From positions 1 through 43,225 of the forward strand of contig CAYOIT010000020.1 in assembly GCA_964404035.1 (NCBI GenBank): a stretch of DNA of 43,225 nt, read 5' to 3'. The translations under genes and the position numbers were made by a program. Shown piece by piece: positions 16,118 through 25,800 of the stretch; position 1 is the first letter of the stretch, and each line of letters begins with the position of its first letter. Source of the stretch: CAMBRF01 sp964404035 (GTDB taxonomy: Bacteria; Verrucomicrobiota; Kiritimatiellia; CAIKKV01; CAITUY01). The notes under the pieces are model-generated. The model saw nothing but the letters and a program-made list of their open reading frames with translations. It ran no database searches and was not told where the DNA came from.

Positions 16118-17269
16118 TTACCGGCGGATAATGTCGCCGTTCCACAGCATGCCGAGGAACTCGGCCGCAGGCAGCACGAGCACGTCATCAAACAATGCGC
16201 GACGTTCGCCAAGGTGAACGCCAAAAGCATGCACTGGCGCGGGCGAAAGCTCTTCACGCAGACGTCGCAGTCCGACGGAGAACCGCTTCTGCCACTGTGA
16301 AGTCGCCTTCATTTCGATCGCGACGAATCCTTCGCGCGTTTCGCACAGCAGGTCGACTTCCGCGCCATCGTGACTGCGCCAGAAATAGAGACTGTAGCGG
16401 AGTTTCGAATAGCCCAGAAACGCACGGATCTCATGGAAGAGGTAGGTTTCGAGCAGGGGCCCGGTCTCTTCCTGAGATGGTGGGTAGGGTAAACGACCGG
16501 AAAGCGCACGAGCGACTCCCGTATCGAACAGGTAGAATTTCGGATGGGCAACCTGCTTCGTTGCGCGCTTAAGTTTCCACGGTTCAATCCAAAAGCCGAG
16601 CAAGGTATCGGCGATGATTTCAAAATAGTTCTGCACGGTCGAACGGGCAACGGCGGCATCGCGGGAAATATTGCTCAGGTTGGTGACCTGCGCATTCTGT
16701 CTGGCGGCGATTTCCAGGAACCGTGAAAAAGACGCTACGTTGCGGGTAACGGCTTCGGCGCGGATTTCCTCGTTCAGATAGGTATGGGCGTAGGTCGTGA
16801 GAAATCCGACGGGATCGGTGCCGGTCACCGCCAGCGGGAGCGTGCCGGTTGCGAGGGCCGCATGCAAATCGAACTTCGGGCCGAGTTCGGCCGACACGAG
16901 CGGGAACATGCGGGCTTCGATGGCCCGTCCGGCCAACAGGTTCACGCCGGAACGTTTGAGTTTTCGTGCGCTGGAACCGCACAGGATGAAACGCAGCCCG
17001 CCACTCTCGATCAGGCGTTGCACTTCGTCGAGAAGCGCCGGTACTTTCTGAACTTCATCGAGCACGACCCATCTTCCAGCGGGTACCGTTCTCAACTCGT
17101 CGAATAGCCTGCTTGGCTCACGTTCAAGGCGCAGTGCTTCCCTTGTGTCGAGCAGGTCATAGCGTGTAGCTTCAGGGAAATGCTGTGTGATCCAAGTTGA
17201 TTTTCCTGTCCCTCTTGGACCCAGCAGGAGAATGGAGGTATCCGGGGCCTTCAGTAATCTTGAATACAT
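16118..17269 (-). CDS. AAA+ ATPase with DUF4143 C-terminal domain
   Basis: The 383-aa protein has Walker A GPRGTGKST (residues 17-25), Walker B WVVLDEVQK (Asp71, Glu72) and a sensor-like FILCGSSARKLKRSG. A winged-helix stretch follows (SNISRDAAVARSTVQNYFEIL-type), then a DUF4143 nuclease-like fold with GAEVDLLCE and VAIEMKAT, matching the E-x-D...E-x-K pattern of restriction-like nucleases. This family is widespread and mobile, and its cellular role is not settled. The start ATG at 17269 is followed immediately by MYSRLLKAP. The AT-rich promoter and the repeats on both sides suggest recent insertion. Confidence 0.93.
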   Translation of the reverse strand: MYSRLLKAPDTSILLLGPRGTGKSTWITQHFPEATRYDLLDTREALRLEREPSRLFDELRTVPAGRWVVLDEVQKVPALLDEVQRLIESGGLRFILCGSSARKLKRSGVNLLAGRAIEARMFPLVSAELGPKFDLHAALATGTLPLAVTGTDPVGFLTTYAHTYLNEEIRAEAVTRNVASFSRFLEIAARQNAQVTNLSNISRDAAVARSTVQNYFEIIADTLLGFWIEPWKLKRATKQVAHPKFYLFDTGVARALSGRLPYPPSQEETGPLLETYLFHEIRAFLGYSKLRYSLYFWRSHDGAEVDLLCETREGFVAIEMKATSQWQKRFSVGLRRLREELSPAPVHAFGVHLGERRALFDDVLVLPAAEFLGMLWNGDIIRR

Positions 17270-17277
17270 AGTTGTAA

Positions 17278-17306
17278 TAAATACGGGAAATATTACATGT
17301 ATACAA
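17278..17306 (-). promoter_or_regulatory. Possible promoter of the AAA+/DUF4143 gene
   Basis: Read on the minus strand, TTGTAT (17306-17301) and TATTTA (17283-17278) are spaced by 17 bases, ending 8 bases before the start codon. The transcript would have almost no leader. The AT-rich character contrasts with the surrounding GC-rich DNA. Confidence 0.4.
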
Positions 17307-17364
17307 GCAGAAACACACAGGGCTCATTCATCGTGGTGGATAGCTTGTTGCGGCCCAACGCAGA

Positions 17365-17447
17365 ACCCACCCCTGGCCCCTCCGAGGAGGGGGATCCGTA
17401 TGGTGGGGACAGGCGGAGATCCCCTCTTGGGAGGGGTAGGGATGGGT
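17365..17447. repeat. Composite inverted repeat built of two CCCCTC stems
   Basis: CCCCTCC-GA-GGAGGGG (17377-17392) and CCCCTC-TTGG-GAGGGG (17421-17436) are each self-complementary. The outer flanks, beginning ACCCACCCCT at 17365 and ending GGATGGGT at 17447, are also imperfect complements. This arrangement is typical of a miniature dispersed palindrome. Confidence 0.6.
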
Positions 17448-17702
17448 CCGGCACGGGGATGAGTCTGGCCGAATGACCTATGTTACCAACGACTTACGAC
17501 AGCACGTGAATACGCCCTGCAGAAACACAGGAAGTCGGCTCTTGATCCTTGACGGGACCATCGACCCGCGCCTGGCCGCGCGTCCGGGGACCTTGTGGGC
17601 ACGGTCGTCCTGGTGACTCAGTTGGCGCGTGATTGGGACGTTGAACCCGCTTTTCAGAGCCGTCCAGGGGAATGAACAGGTTGTGATCTTTGTATTCTGG
17701 AG

Positions 17703-17722
17703 GGCGGCAATCCCTTGCCGCC
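17703..17722. repeat. Perfect hairpin GGCGGCAA/TTGCCGCC
   Basis: Eight-pair stem with a TCCC loop just downstream of the truncated decarboxylase fragment (minus strand). It may be another dispersed palindrome. Confidence 0.55.
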
Positions 17723-17743
17723 GGAGTCGGGGCCGGCATCTTG

Positions 17744-17890
17744 CAACCAGCCGGTGGCCCTGGCCAGTAGCTTGACGTAGTGGACGTAATGGGGCCATGA
17801 CACGTCTGATGGAACGCCATGGTCGCAACTGGGAATGTAGCCGCCGTCGCGAATCACCGGCACGAGACGCTCGATCTCCGCCTCGATATG
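17744..17890 (-). pseudogene. Uroporphyrinogen decarboxylase-like C-terminal fragment
   Basis: About 48 codons on the minus strand read IEAEIERLVPVIRDGGYIPS, then CDHGVPSDVSWPHYVHYVKLL. This is the closing signature of URO-D/methyltransferase (MtaA/CmuA-like) proteins, in which a GGYIPSCDHG-type segment precedes the last helix. The remaining roughly 300 residues are absent: upstream sequence on that strand is the antisense of an AraC-type HTH. It is therefore a 5'-truncated remnant. In intact relatives these proteins are about 350 aa. Confidence 0.7.
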
Positions 17891-17911
17891 ACGGCCCTGA
17901 GGGCATTGACC

Positions 17912-18217
17912 CGGAGTGATGGGGCACCCGAGCCGGCGGCGGCGCTGGCCCGGCGGTTGCATATGAGCCCGGCCCATTTTCGCCGGCAGTTCAAGGCCCG
18001 GACGGGAACCTCACCCAAGGCGTTCCAGGTGGCTCAGCGCATCACAAGGGCCAAGGAATCCCTGGCCGCCGGTCGGTCGCTCAAGGAGACGGCCGCCAGG
18101 CTCGGGTTTGGGGACGTTTTTCACTTCACGCGGCTGTTCCGCCGAGTCACCAACCAGACGGCCGGCCAATTCGCCGCTGTCTTCACAAAAGGGCCTCCTC
18201 CTGGGAGTAGTCCCTGA
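17912..18217 (+). pseudogene. AraC-family regulator, C-terminal HTH fragment
   Basis: The plus-strand frame encodes about 100 residues forming an AraC/XylS double HTH: AALARRLHMSPAHFRRQFKA, GTSPKAFQVAQRITRAKESL and LKETAARLGFGDVFHFTRLF, then RRVTNQTAGQF. The N-terminal sensor/arabinose-binding domain is missing. Codons before 17912 are antisense of the decarboxylase fragment, so the junction lies near 17890-17912. ATGs at 17819 and 17963 could still produce a DNA-binding stub. It lies about 190 bases upstream of the giant-protein operon on the same strand, so the lost gene may have been its regulator. Confidence 0.65.
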
Positions 18218-18318
18218 ACTTGAAGGCCACGGGGCCAAACGCACCGCTCGAGTGAGTTTTCCCGACCTGCCTGGCCCCTGACTCTCAACGGCTTCCGGTG
18301 AAACCTCGAATCTGCGGT

Positions 18319-18336
18319 ATAGTGTCAGATAACTGT
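18319..18336 (+). promoter_or_regulatory. Shared upstream motif, copy 1
   Basis: The pattern ATANTGTCAGATANNTGT lies 72 bases before the ATG of the first giant gene. The same pattern recurs at 35989-36006, a similar distance ahead of the next large secreted-protein gene. It may be a regulator or sigma-factor site. Confidence 0.45.
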
Positions 18337-18408
18337 ACGGGTTGTTTGGGCGACTCGCTTTTGAGACCCTGTGAGGATTACGGCATCGTCAACTTGAGGG
18401 GTAGCGTC

Positions 18409-21400
18409 ATGCGCAAAATGGCCTTGGTCGGTACGATGGTGTGGGGCACGCTGCTTGGGGTGGGGAGGGTCGGAGCGGCCGACCTGGAGTTACGACTCCC
18501 GCTTCGCCGCACGGCGTATCAGACAAACGAAAAACTCTCCCTGGCGGTCATTCGGAGCGCGACGAATGCAGACTTGCCTGCCGTGAAGGCGGACCTGGAC
18601 CTCCGCGGCGCCGATGGGAGCGTCCTCCATGTCGTGCTGCCCCTGCCCTTCGTGGCGGCGGCGACGCAGGGTGTGACCGTCGCCACGGAGCACGTGGGCC
18701 TCGATGCCCGGTTGCTCCGACCAGCCGCCTACGAACTGAGTGTCACGGCCGGCGGACTGACGGCGACGCAGCGGATCGACGTGTGCAGCCACATCCGCAA
18801 AACGCCCTTCCGGTTGATCGACTGGGGCGGTTCCGGGAATGGCGCCGAGCAGGCCCTCGCCGGCGAGAACGGGACGGGCATCAATCTTCAATACGCTTCC
18901 TGGAACGGGTTCGACCAGGATGCCAATATCCGCGGCGGCATCGACTTCATGCGCAACTGCACGATGGGCGGGGGGCACCAGATGGATGGACGCCAGGAAT
19001 GCGACTGGTCGGACCCCTACGTGCTGGTCGGCGGCAACGCGCGTGTTGCGCGCCAGGCCTTGTTTGACCGCACGAGCCCGAACACGATCGGCGTTCATTT
19101 CTACGATGAGCCGGGGCTGACGTGGGGCCCGCATCCCGTCACCGGCGTGTTCGGGCCGAACAACATTCCGGCGCAGGACTGGGCGTTCAAGGCAGCCTTT
19201 GGCACGGAGGCCATGCCGTATACGGCGGTGAAGACCAATGACGCGGCGTCGATGTCCCAATGGGAAGACTGGCTGCGCTGGAAACAGGTGTTTATGGAAT
19301 CAGCCGGGCGGAATGGCACCTTTGCCGTCAATTACGTCGATCCCCGCCTGATCACCGCCACACAAAGCATGTACGCGTGGTACGCCTTTGGCGACGGCTA
19401 TTACGCCAACATTGCCCGCGCTTTCCCGGTGATGAGCGGTCATGGCGGCTATGACGACCTGGCCGGTGGATTCCTGTGCCCCGGGTTCTTCTTTGAGTTC
19501 GGCCGGGCCCGGGATTTCAACAAGCCCGTCTGGTATCTGCCGCAGTGGTGGGCCGCCATACCGTCGCCCGTGTACCGTCTGGAGCAGTACCTGACCTTCA
19601 TGATGGGACCGCAGGGAGTCATCATCTCGCCGGCGTCGCACTGCGAGGCGCCGGGCCTGCAGCCGCAAAGCGACGCGCTGCTCGAGTCGAACCGGCTCAT
19701 GGCGCGTCTGGGCACAATCTTTACGACCATGCCGCTGACCCGGCCCGATGTGGCGGTCCTCTACTCCATGTCGCAAAACGCCAAGGCCATGGCGGACAGC
19801 CAGGACATGGTGCTGGCGCAGGATTTTCCCGGCCAGGTTGAGCGGCTGTTGCTGCTCTACACGGCGGCCAAGATGGCGCATATTCCGATCTTCCCTGTTG
19901 TCGAGGAAGATATCCTGGACGGGACCGTCGCCGCCAACCACAAGGTCCTGATCATGACCGGAATCGAGAGGCTCGATCCCAAGGTCGTCGCCTCGCTGGA
20001 AGCGTGGATCGCGGGCGGGGGAAAGGTGATCCAGGGCGACGAGTGCAAGGTACGCATCGCCGGCGCCGTCAAGCTGGGCGCCGAAGTGCACAACAGACTC
20101 TATGCCGAGTTCAAGAAGTTCATTGAGGATCCGGCTGTCGATCCACGGCTGCGGCGCGAACAGGCGGCGGCGGTACGCAGTCCGCTGGCCTACTACCGCG
20201 AAGGCAAGCCCATTGCGGCGGCGTTCGCGGCGCGCTGCCGGGAACTGGGCGTCAAGCCCGTCATCGACTGTGACGAGCAGGAAGTGATGGTTTCGCGGCA
20301 TGCCTACGGCGATGTTGAGTATCTCTTCCTCGTCAATGCGGCCACTGAGGCTGTCGGCGTCAAGGACGGGAAGTGGAACAGTGTTCGCGCGTGCGAGGCC
20401 CGCGTGGTTCTTCCGGACGATGGACGCCCCGTGTATGACGCCGTGCTGGGTGGGGACTACCACGAATTCCAGAAGGACGCGGGGGGCCTGACGGCGAAAT
20501 TCCGGTTTGGGCCTGGCGAGATCCGCATTATTGCCCGGACCGCGCGTCCGCTGGGAGCGCTGCACCTTCGCGTTCCGGTGGTTGGCGCCGCAGACTATAC
20601 GTCCGCCGGTGCGGTGCGTTCGGTGGCGATTCGGGCCGGCGTAGCCGATGCGGCCGGGACCCCGCTCAATGCGGTCCTTCCCCTCGGTATCCGCGTGACC
20701 GACCCGCTGGGTGCAGTTCGTTACGATCTGTACCGGGCCACCGAGGGCGGCGAACTCCGATTGGATCTGCCGCTGGCCGTCAACGATCCGTCAGGCTCCT
20801 GGTCGGTAGCCGTCAGGGACCTGGTGTCGGGCAAGGAAAGCAAGGCTTCCTTCAGTTACCAGTCGCCGTCTCAGGCCGGGTCCGTCGCCGGGCTGATCCG
20901 GCGTGCCGTTTACTTTGCCGCCGACTACGACGCGGTATTCCGTTTCTTCCGTGTGCACCGCAGCATCGCGCTGATTCCGGGGACGAACCCTTGGGAACAG
21001 GCCCAGGCCGAACGGCTGGCCACAGACCTGAAGCGCTGGGGGATTCAGACGACCATCATTGCCGCGGGAACCATCGTCAAAAAGGATCGGCCAAGAGAGC
21101 TGTGGCGGACCTGGTCGGGGGCACGCGGGAATCCCGACTTCGATATGCCGTGCGAAGCCGCGGTGTTGATCGGCTCGGCGGCGCAGCACCCGCTGATTCT
21201 GACCATGCTGCCCGGCCGGCAGCCCCCATTCCAATCCGTGTTACCCTACTGGCCCGAAGCTGGCGTCTTCCCCGGACAGGGCCGCGGCATGCTCGCGTGG
21301 CAGACGGATTCCGTGGGGTTCAACAACTATGAGACCATCACGCTGATCGCCGACGATGCCGCGGGCATGGCCGAGGCGGCTGGAACGTTGTTCGAGATGG

Positions 21401-22788
21401 CCAGCGGGTATCGTCCGACTACCGATTGGGAACTGCCTGCGGTGGCGGCTGTTTCGCCGGCCTCCCGCAAGGTGACGGCCGATCCGGTGCCCGGCGTCGT
21501 GGCCGCGACGAAACTCGCCGACCGGGCCGTGGGGCTGGAAGCCATGGCCGACGGCTCACTGCTCGTATTGGGGCAGGATGGCACCTTGACGCGGCGCGCC
21601 GGCGACGGCAAGACGCTCTGGACCAAAATCGTGGAACCCGTGGCCGATGGGGTCCTGCGGTTGGCGGCCAACCCCGAGGGGTCCTTGATTGCGGTGGCCA
21701 CCGCGCGTGAGGTGACGGCGATGGATGGAGAAGGTCGTGAGCTGTTCCGATTCCCAATGCGTTTCCAGAGCCTCTTGTTGGGAACCTCCCGGGTCGATCC
21801 TGTCACCTGCCTTGCCGTGGCGCCCGATGGTTCGCGTGTGGCGGCGGGAACGCTGGACGGGCGGATGGTTCTGTTCGATCGCAAAGGCAGGACGATCACG
21901 GTGGCCGGAGGAATGACCCCGGAGGAACACGCCGCCTGGTTGGCGGAAAAGAAGGCCTGGGACTCCGGCAAGGACGAGCGGGAGAACGCCAAGAAGGTCG
22001 CCAAGGAGGAAAAGGCCACGTACGATGCGGCCATGGCGGTGTGGCAGGCCAAACCGCCCAAAGAGCGTGGTCCTGCTCCCAAGGCGCCGGCCAAGCAGTC
22101 CAAAGTGCCGCCTCAACCAAAGGTCCCCATGCGTGAGGGTCTCAGAACCCTGACCTTCAGCGCAGACAGCAAGACCTTGCTGGCGCTGAGTGACGTTCGG
22201 GGTCGGTTGATCCAGAGCGTCGACGGACGCGAACTCGCCGTTGTCGAGGGCATCGGTGGAGCCGCCGAGTCGCAGGCGATCGCCGATCGCTTCCATGCGC
22301 CGACGGTCACCGGCGATCGTGTGCGCATCCTGGCCTCCGCCGATGGCAGCATTCTGGGAGAGGTCGGTCTGACGCCGCCGCCACCGCCGCCGAGTCCGGT
22401 TGAAGCGACGCTCAAGCCAGGTCGCAAGAAAACTCCGCCGCCCGCCAGGAAGGACCTTCCGCGCGATCGCGTGGCGGCGATCCGATCCCTGCCCGATGGC
22501 CTGCTCATGGCCCGCGCGCAGGAAGGCGCCCTACGGCGGTACAAGGCTGACGGCCGCGAGGCGTGGGTCAGTTCGGCTCCGGCGGTGGTCAAGCGGATGG
22601 ACGTCGGCAAGGACTGCGTGGCCGTCACTTACTGGGGAGGCCTAATCCGGATCCTGGATCTGGAGACCGGCAGGGTTCTTGCCGTGCCAACTTACGAGAC
22701 CGATATTGCGGCGACCGTCTGGCTCGGAAACGACCTGTTCGTGGCGCTGGCCGACGGCAGATTGCTGAAACTGAATGTGCCGCGCTAA
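18409..22788 (+). CDS. Giant exported glycosidase-like protein with C-terminal beta-propeller (1459 aa)
   Basis: A signal peptide (MRKMALVGTMVWGTLLG...GAADL) is followed by a beta-sandwich (about residues 25-125). A TIM-barrel-like region comes next (about 125-430), with Glu234 in YDEPGLTWG as a candidate catalytic acid. A Rossmann-like domain like that in beta-galactosidase-type proteins follows (about 444-545: PDVAVLYSM...VLIMTG), then further sandwich and alpha/beta domains with GFNNYETITLIADDAAG near 970. The last 430 residues look like a PQQ/WD40-type propeller (DGSLLVLGQDGTLTRR, ANPEGSLIAVAT, APDGSRVAAGTLDG). It is interrupted near residues 1168-1240 by a Lys/Glu/Ala/Pro-rich charged insertion. 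GAGGGG precedes the ATG. First gene of the seven-gene operon; no defined GH family can be assigned. Confidence 0.8.
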   Translation: MRKMALVGTMVWGTLLGVGRVGAADLELRLPLRRTAYQTNEKLSLAVIRSATNADLPAVKADLDLRGADGSVLHVVLPLPFVAAATQGVTVATEHVGLDARLLRPAAYELSVTAGGLTATQRIDVCSHIRKTPFRLIDWGGSGNGAEQALAGENGTGINLQYASWNGFDQDANIRGGIDFMRNCTMGGGHQMDGRQECDWSDPYVLVGGNARVARQALFDRTSPNTIGVHFYDEPGLTWGPHPVTGVFGPNNIPAQDWAFKAAFGTEAMPYTAVKTNDAASMSQWEDWLRWKQVFMESAGRNGTFAVNYVDPRLITATQSMYAWYAFGDGYYANIARAFPVMSGHGGYDDLAGGFLCPGFFFEFGRARDFNKPVWYLPQWWAAIPSPVYRLEQYLTFMMGPQGVIISPASHCEAPGLQPQSDALLESNRLMARLGTIFTTMPLTRPDVAVLYSMSQNAKAMADSQDMVLAQDFPGQVERLLLLYTAAKMAHIPIFPVVEEDILDGTVAANHKVLIMTGIERLDPKVVASLEAWIAGGGKVIQGDECKVRIAGAVKLGAEVHNRLYAEFKKFIEDPAVDPRLRREQAAAVRSPLAYYREGKPIAAAFAARCRELGVKPVIDCDEQEVMVSRHAYGDVEYLFLVNAATEAVGVKDGKWNSVRACEARVVLPDDGRPVYDAVLGGDYHEFQKDAGGLTAKFRFGPGEIRIIARTARPLGALHLRVPVVGAADYTSAGAVRSVAIRAGVADAAGTPLNAVLPLGIRVTDPLGAVRYDLYRATEGGELRLDLPLAVNDPSGSWSVAVRDLVSGKESKASFSYQSPSQAGSVAGLIRRAVYFAADYDAVFRFFRVHRSIALIPGTNPWEQAQAERLATDLKRWGIQTTIIAAGTIVKKDRPRELWRTWSGARGNPDFDMPCEAAVLIGSAAQHPLILTMLPGRQPPFQSVLPYWPEAGVFPGQGRGMLAWQTDSVGFNNYETITLIADDAAGMAEAAGTLFEMASGYRPTTDWELPAVAAVSPASRKVTADPVPGVVAATKLADRAVGLEAMADGSLLVLGQDGTLTRRAGDGKTLWTKIVEPVADGVLRLAANPEGSLIAVATAREVTAMDGEGRELFRFPMRFQSLLLGTSRVDPVTCLAVAPDGSRVAAGTLDGRMVLFDRKGRTITVAGGMTPEEHAAWLAEKKAWDSGKDERENAKKVAKEEKATYDAAMAVWQAKPPKERGPAPKAPAKQSKVPPQPKVPMREGLRTLTFSADSKTLLALSDVRGRLIQSVDGRELAVVEGIGGAAESQAIADRFHAPTVTGDRVRILASADGSILGEVGLTPPPPPPSPVEATLKPGRKKTPPPARKDLPRDRVAAIRSLPDGLLMARAQEGALRRYKADGREAWVSSAPAVVKRMDVGKDCVAVTYWGGLIRILDLETGRVLAVPTYETDIAATVWLGNDLFVALADGRLLKLNVPR

Positions 22789-22804
22789 GCCGGAAAGGGT
22801 CACG

Positions 22805-25800
22805 ATGAATGGACTGATGGAACTTCCTCCGCCTCATCCGATGCACCGTGTTCGGCACCATGCTTTAGTCTGTCTGCTGGTGACTGCAGCGGCCGCCTTT
22901 CCGGCGCGGGGCACGGAGTTGAATCAATGGGTCTCGCGGGAGTCCGTCCGGATCGATCCCGCCAAGGCCAATATCCGCGTGGGTCGGGATGGAATGGTCT
23001 ACGTCCTCACCTGGAAGGAACTGCAACGCGGCTATGTTCTGCGCATGGCACCGGATGGATCCCATCGCAGCGGGAACGTCACAGGTGGGTCCTGCATGAT
23101 TGCGACGGCCAACGCGCGGGGCGACCTGGGAACGAGCCATTGGTCCTGGAAGGGCGGGGCGGTAGAGTTTCGTGACCGTGAGGGGCGCGTGCTGGGGCGC
23201 GAGAAGCTCGAAAACAGCCAGATCGAGGCCGGCGACCTGACGGGAGACTTCTACGTTCGCAGCGAGGACTCCCTGCTTCGAGTGTCGACGAACGCGCGCG
23301 TTGTGCAACGCTACGTGCTTGATTCCGCATTTCTAGGCAAACAGCCGGCGGTCTTCAGGGTCAGTGAAAAGCAGGAGGCCTTCTATGTTCTCACGCCCGA
23401 TGCGGCGCTGCATTGCGTGAGGTTTGACGGAAAGGAGGCGTGGAGACTGTCGACACGCCTTTTCGTCGAGGGTCAGTTGGGGCGCAGCGGTCAGCATGTG
23501 CCGTTCGATGTCAGCGAAGACGGTTGGCTGTATGTGTTCGATCCGCCGAGTGGAGATATCCAGGTCTATGACGCCGATTCGGCCTCACTCGCTCCGCCGG
23601 TGCTCAAGAACACGCTCAACCTGCCGGACGATCAGGTTCCGAAGCCGGTCAAACCGAAAGGCGGCGGGAACGTGTCCGACGTCTGCGTGGCGGGGACCGA
23701 CCTGGTCATCCGGCGGCGCGAGGTGGCGGCGCCGGACGAATTCTTCCAACGCTACGACCGGAAGACAGCGCGCCTCATCCAGACCGTCCGGGCCGATTTC
23801 GTTCACCTCAGTGTTACCTATCCCGATGGTTTCTGGACGGCTGGCACCTTGCTTCCCCTGAAGATCACCGTGGAGACGCCGGGCGAACGCATGGAGCCGC
23901 GCTGGCGCGTCTGGGTGTCGCCCTTTGGCTCCGGGGAATGGCGCGAACTGGTGTTCGACGGCAAGAGCGTCACGGTGCCGGCCGACGGCACGGGACTGTT
24001 CCGGATACGTGTTTCGCCCGAGCTGGACCCGTCCCGTCCGCTACGCTGGGCTCCGCAGGAACTGGCTGTGGACGGGGTGGTTGAAATCCGGGCGCCCGGC
24101 GCCACGGGCACTCTCAGTCTTTGGACTCCCGCGAGCCGGCCGGCCTACGGGCGGGGCGAGGAGATCCCCGTCACTGTTCGCCTGCGCTCACCCGACGGCG
24201 GGGACCGGCAGGTCGTGGTGCGGCTGGTCACGGACGATCGCCGGACGACCGTCGCGGAATGGCCGGTGTCGGTGGCCACCGGCCGGGACGCGACCGTTCG
24301 CGTGCCGGCGACATTGACCCGGCTACTGGGCGTCGGGAACTATCGGCTCACCGCGGTGTCCGATGGCCTTTCTGTGGCCGAACAGTCTCTCACGATCGGA
24401 CCGGGACTCGCGCCCCCGGCTTTCCAGGTGCTTAGCTACGCCGATTACGGGAATGTCTATCCCACCGGCCTGGGCTTGTGGGATCTTGCCGACGGCACCA
24501 AGGCCGCGACCGAGGGCCTTCGCAAACTGGGGGTGACGATGGCGGTGGACCGGTTCGGGATCGTGCTTCCGCCGTTCAAGGTGGACTGGGACTATGTGCG
24601 GAAGAACATGCCCGTGCCCTGGCAGCAGGCGAGTAACCTTCTTGCCGCGGATCCAGGTGCGGCCGCGCCGGAGAAACTGGCGGTCGCCCCGTGCATTCCC
24701 CAGACGATGGCGTGGTATAGCGCCGAGGGTGTGCAGCAGATGGCCATTCTGCTGAACAACGATGCGGGCATGCCGCTCGGGAAGGGATTCGACACCCGCA
24801 CGCCGGAGGAAATGTGCGACTCCCTGCGCCGGGTGAACAACGCGCTGCTTCCCTACCCGGCTTTCCGCGGGTGGATCTGGGCCGCAAACTGGTTCACATT
24901 CAAGGGCCGCGGCGCCAGCGCGGGCCGGACGGACGAAGAGCAGGCAGCGTATGGCGTGGCCATGTCCAATGCGATGGCCACCGGCCAGTGGAGCCCTGTT
25001 CTCGATACGGTCTGCGACCTGCGGCTGAGCTGGGGCACCGATGCGATCAAGCTCTTCCGCAAGACCCTCGATGAAGCGAACCGTCCGGATCTGCGCACGT
25101 CCATGTCGGGCCCGTTCCGCAACGTGGAATCCTATCCGCCGGTGACGTTCGCCGAGGTGGACGAGGTGGATCTGCAGGCGCAGTGGGAGCAGGTGGCCCT
25201 TCCTTATCACGTTCCCTACGCCGTCGATTTCTACAAGCGGCCCGGAAAGCCCGTGCTCAGCCATCCCGAACTGGGCAACGACAACGGCACCGGAGACATG
25301 TTCCTGCCCAATGCCTTTGCGGGGATTATGCGCGGCGCGGACAGCATGGGGTTCCATTACGGGTGGGGCTATAAGCCGGTTGACCCGCGCACGTCGTTGG
25401 GGGGGTGCAACAGTCAGAACCGCGCGTTTCTGCCCCTGATGAAGTCCCTTGGTCCGTGGTTGGCGGCGGCACAGGAAAAGCGTGATCCCGTGGCGATCGT
25501 GGCGTCATCGCGCCTGTTCAAGACGGACCGGTGGTTCCGCGCGATGGGCATCCATTTTGCCCGCGTGTTCGAGGCCTGGCTGGCCTGTATGCATGCCCAC
25601 TATCCCGCCAGTATCGTCTTCAGCGAGGATCTCAAGCCGGACACACTCAGAAAGTACAAGGCCGTGCTCGTCGTGGGACAGTGGATCGAACCCGAACCTA
25701 CCCTGGCGGAGGCCCTCAAGGGCGCAGCCGCCGCAGGGGTCAAGGTTTTCTATGACGGCACAAGTCGCGAATCCCTGATGACTGGATTCACACCGCTTGG

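Larger units (their letters stand above)
17307..17743. other. Intergenic debris with palindromes
   Basis: No intact gene is supportable between the ATPase promoter and the decarboxylase fragment. The stretch contains the inverted repeats at 17365-17447 and 17703-17722. Minus-strand open frames run through it downstream of the decarboxylase fragment but show no family resemblance. Confidence 0.5.

Noticed and set aside
15842..16300. 152-aa plus-strand frame between oxidoreductase and ATPase
   Set aside because: More than a third lies antisense to the ATPase gene, and the rest crosses palindromic repeats. No family resemblance.
17365..17447. CRISPR array
   Set aside because: There are only two palindromic units without regular spacers, and no cas gene is nearby.
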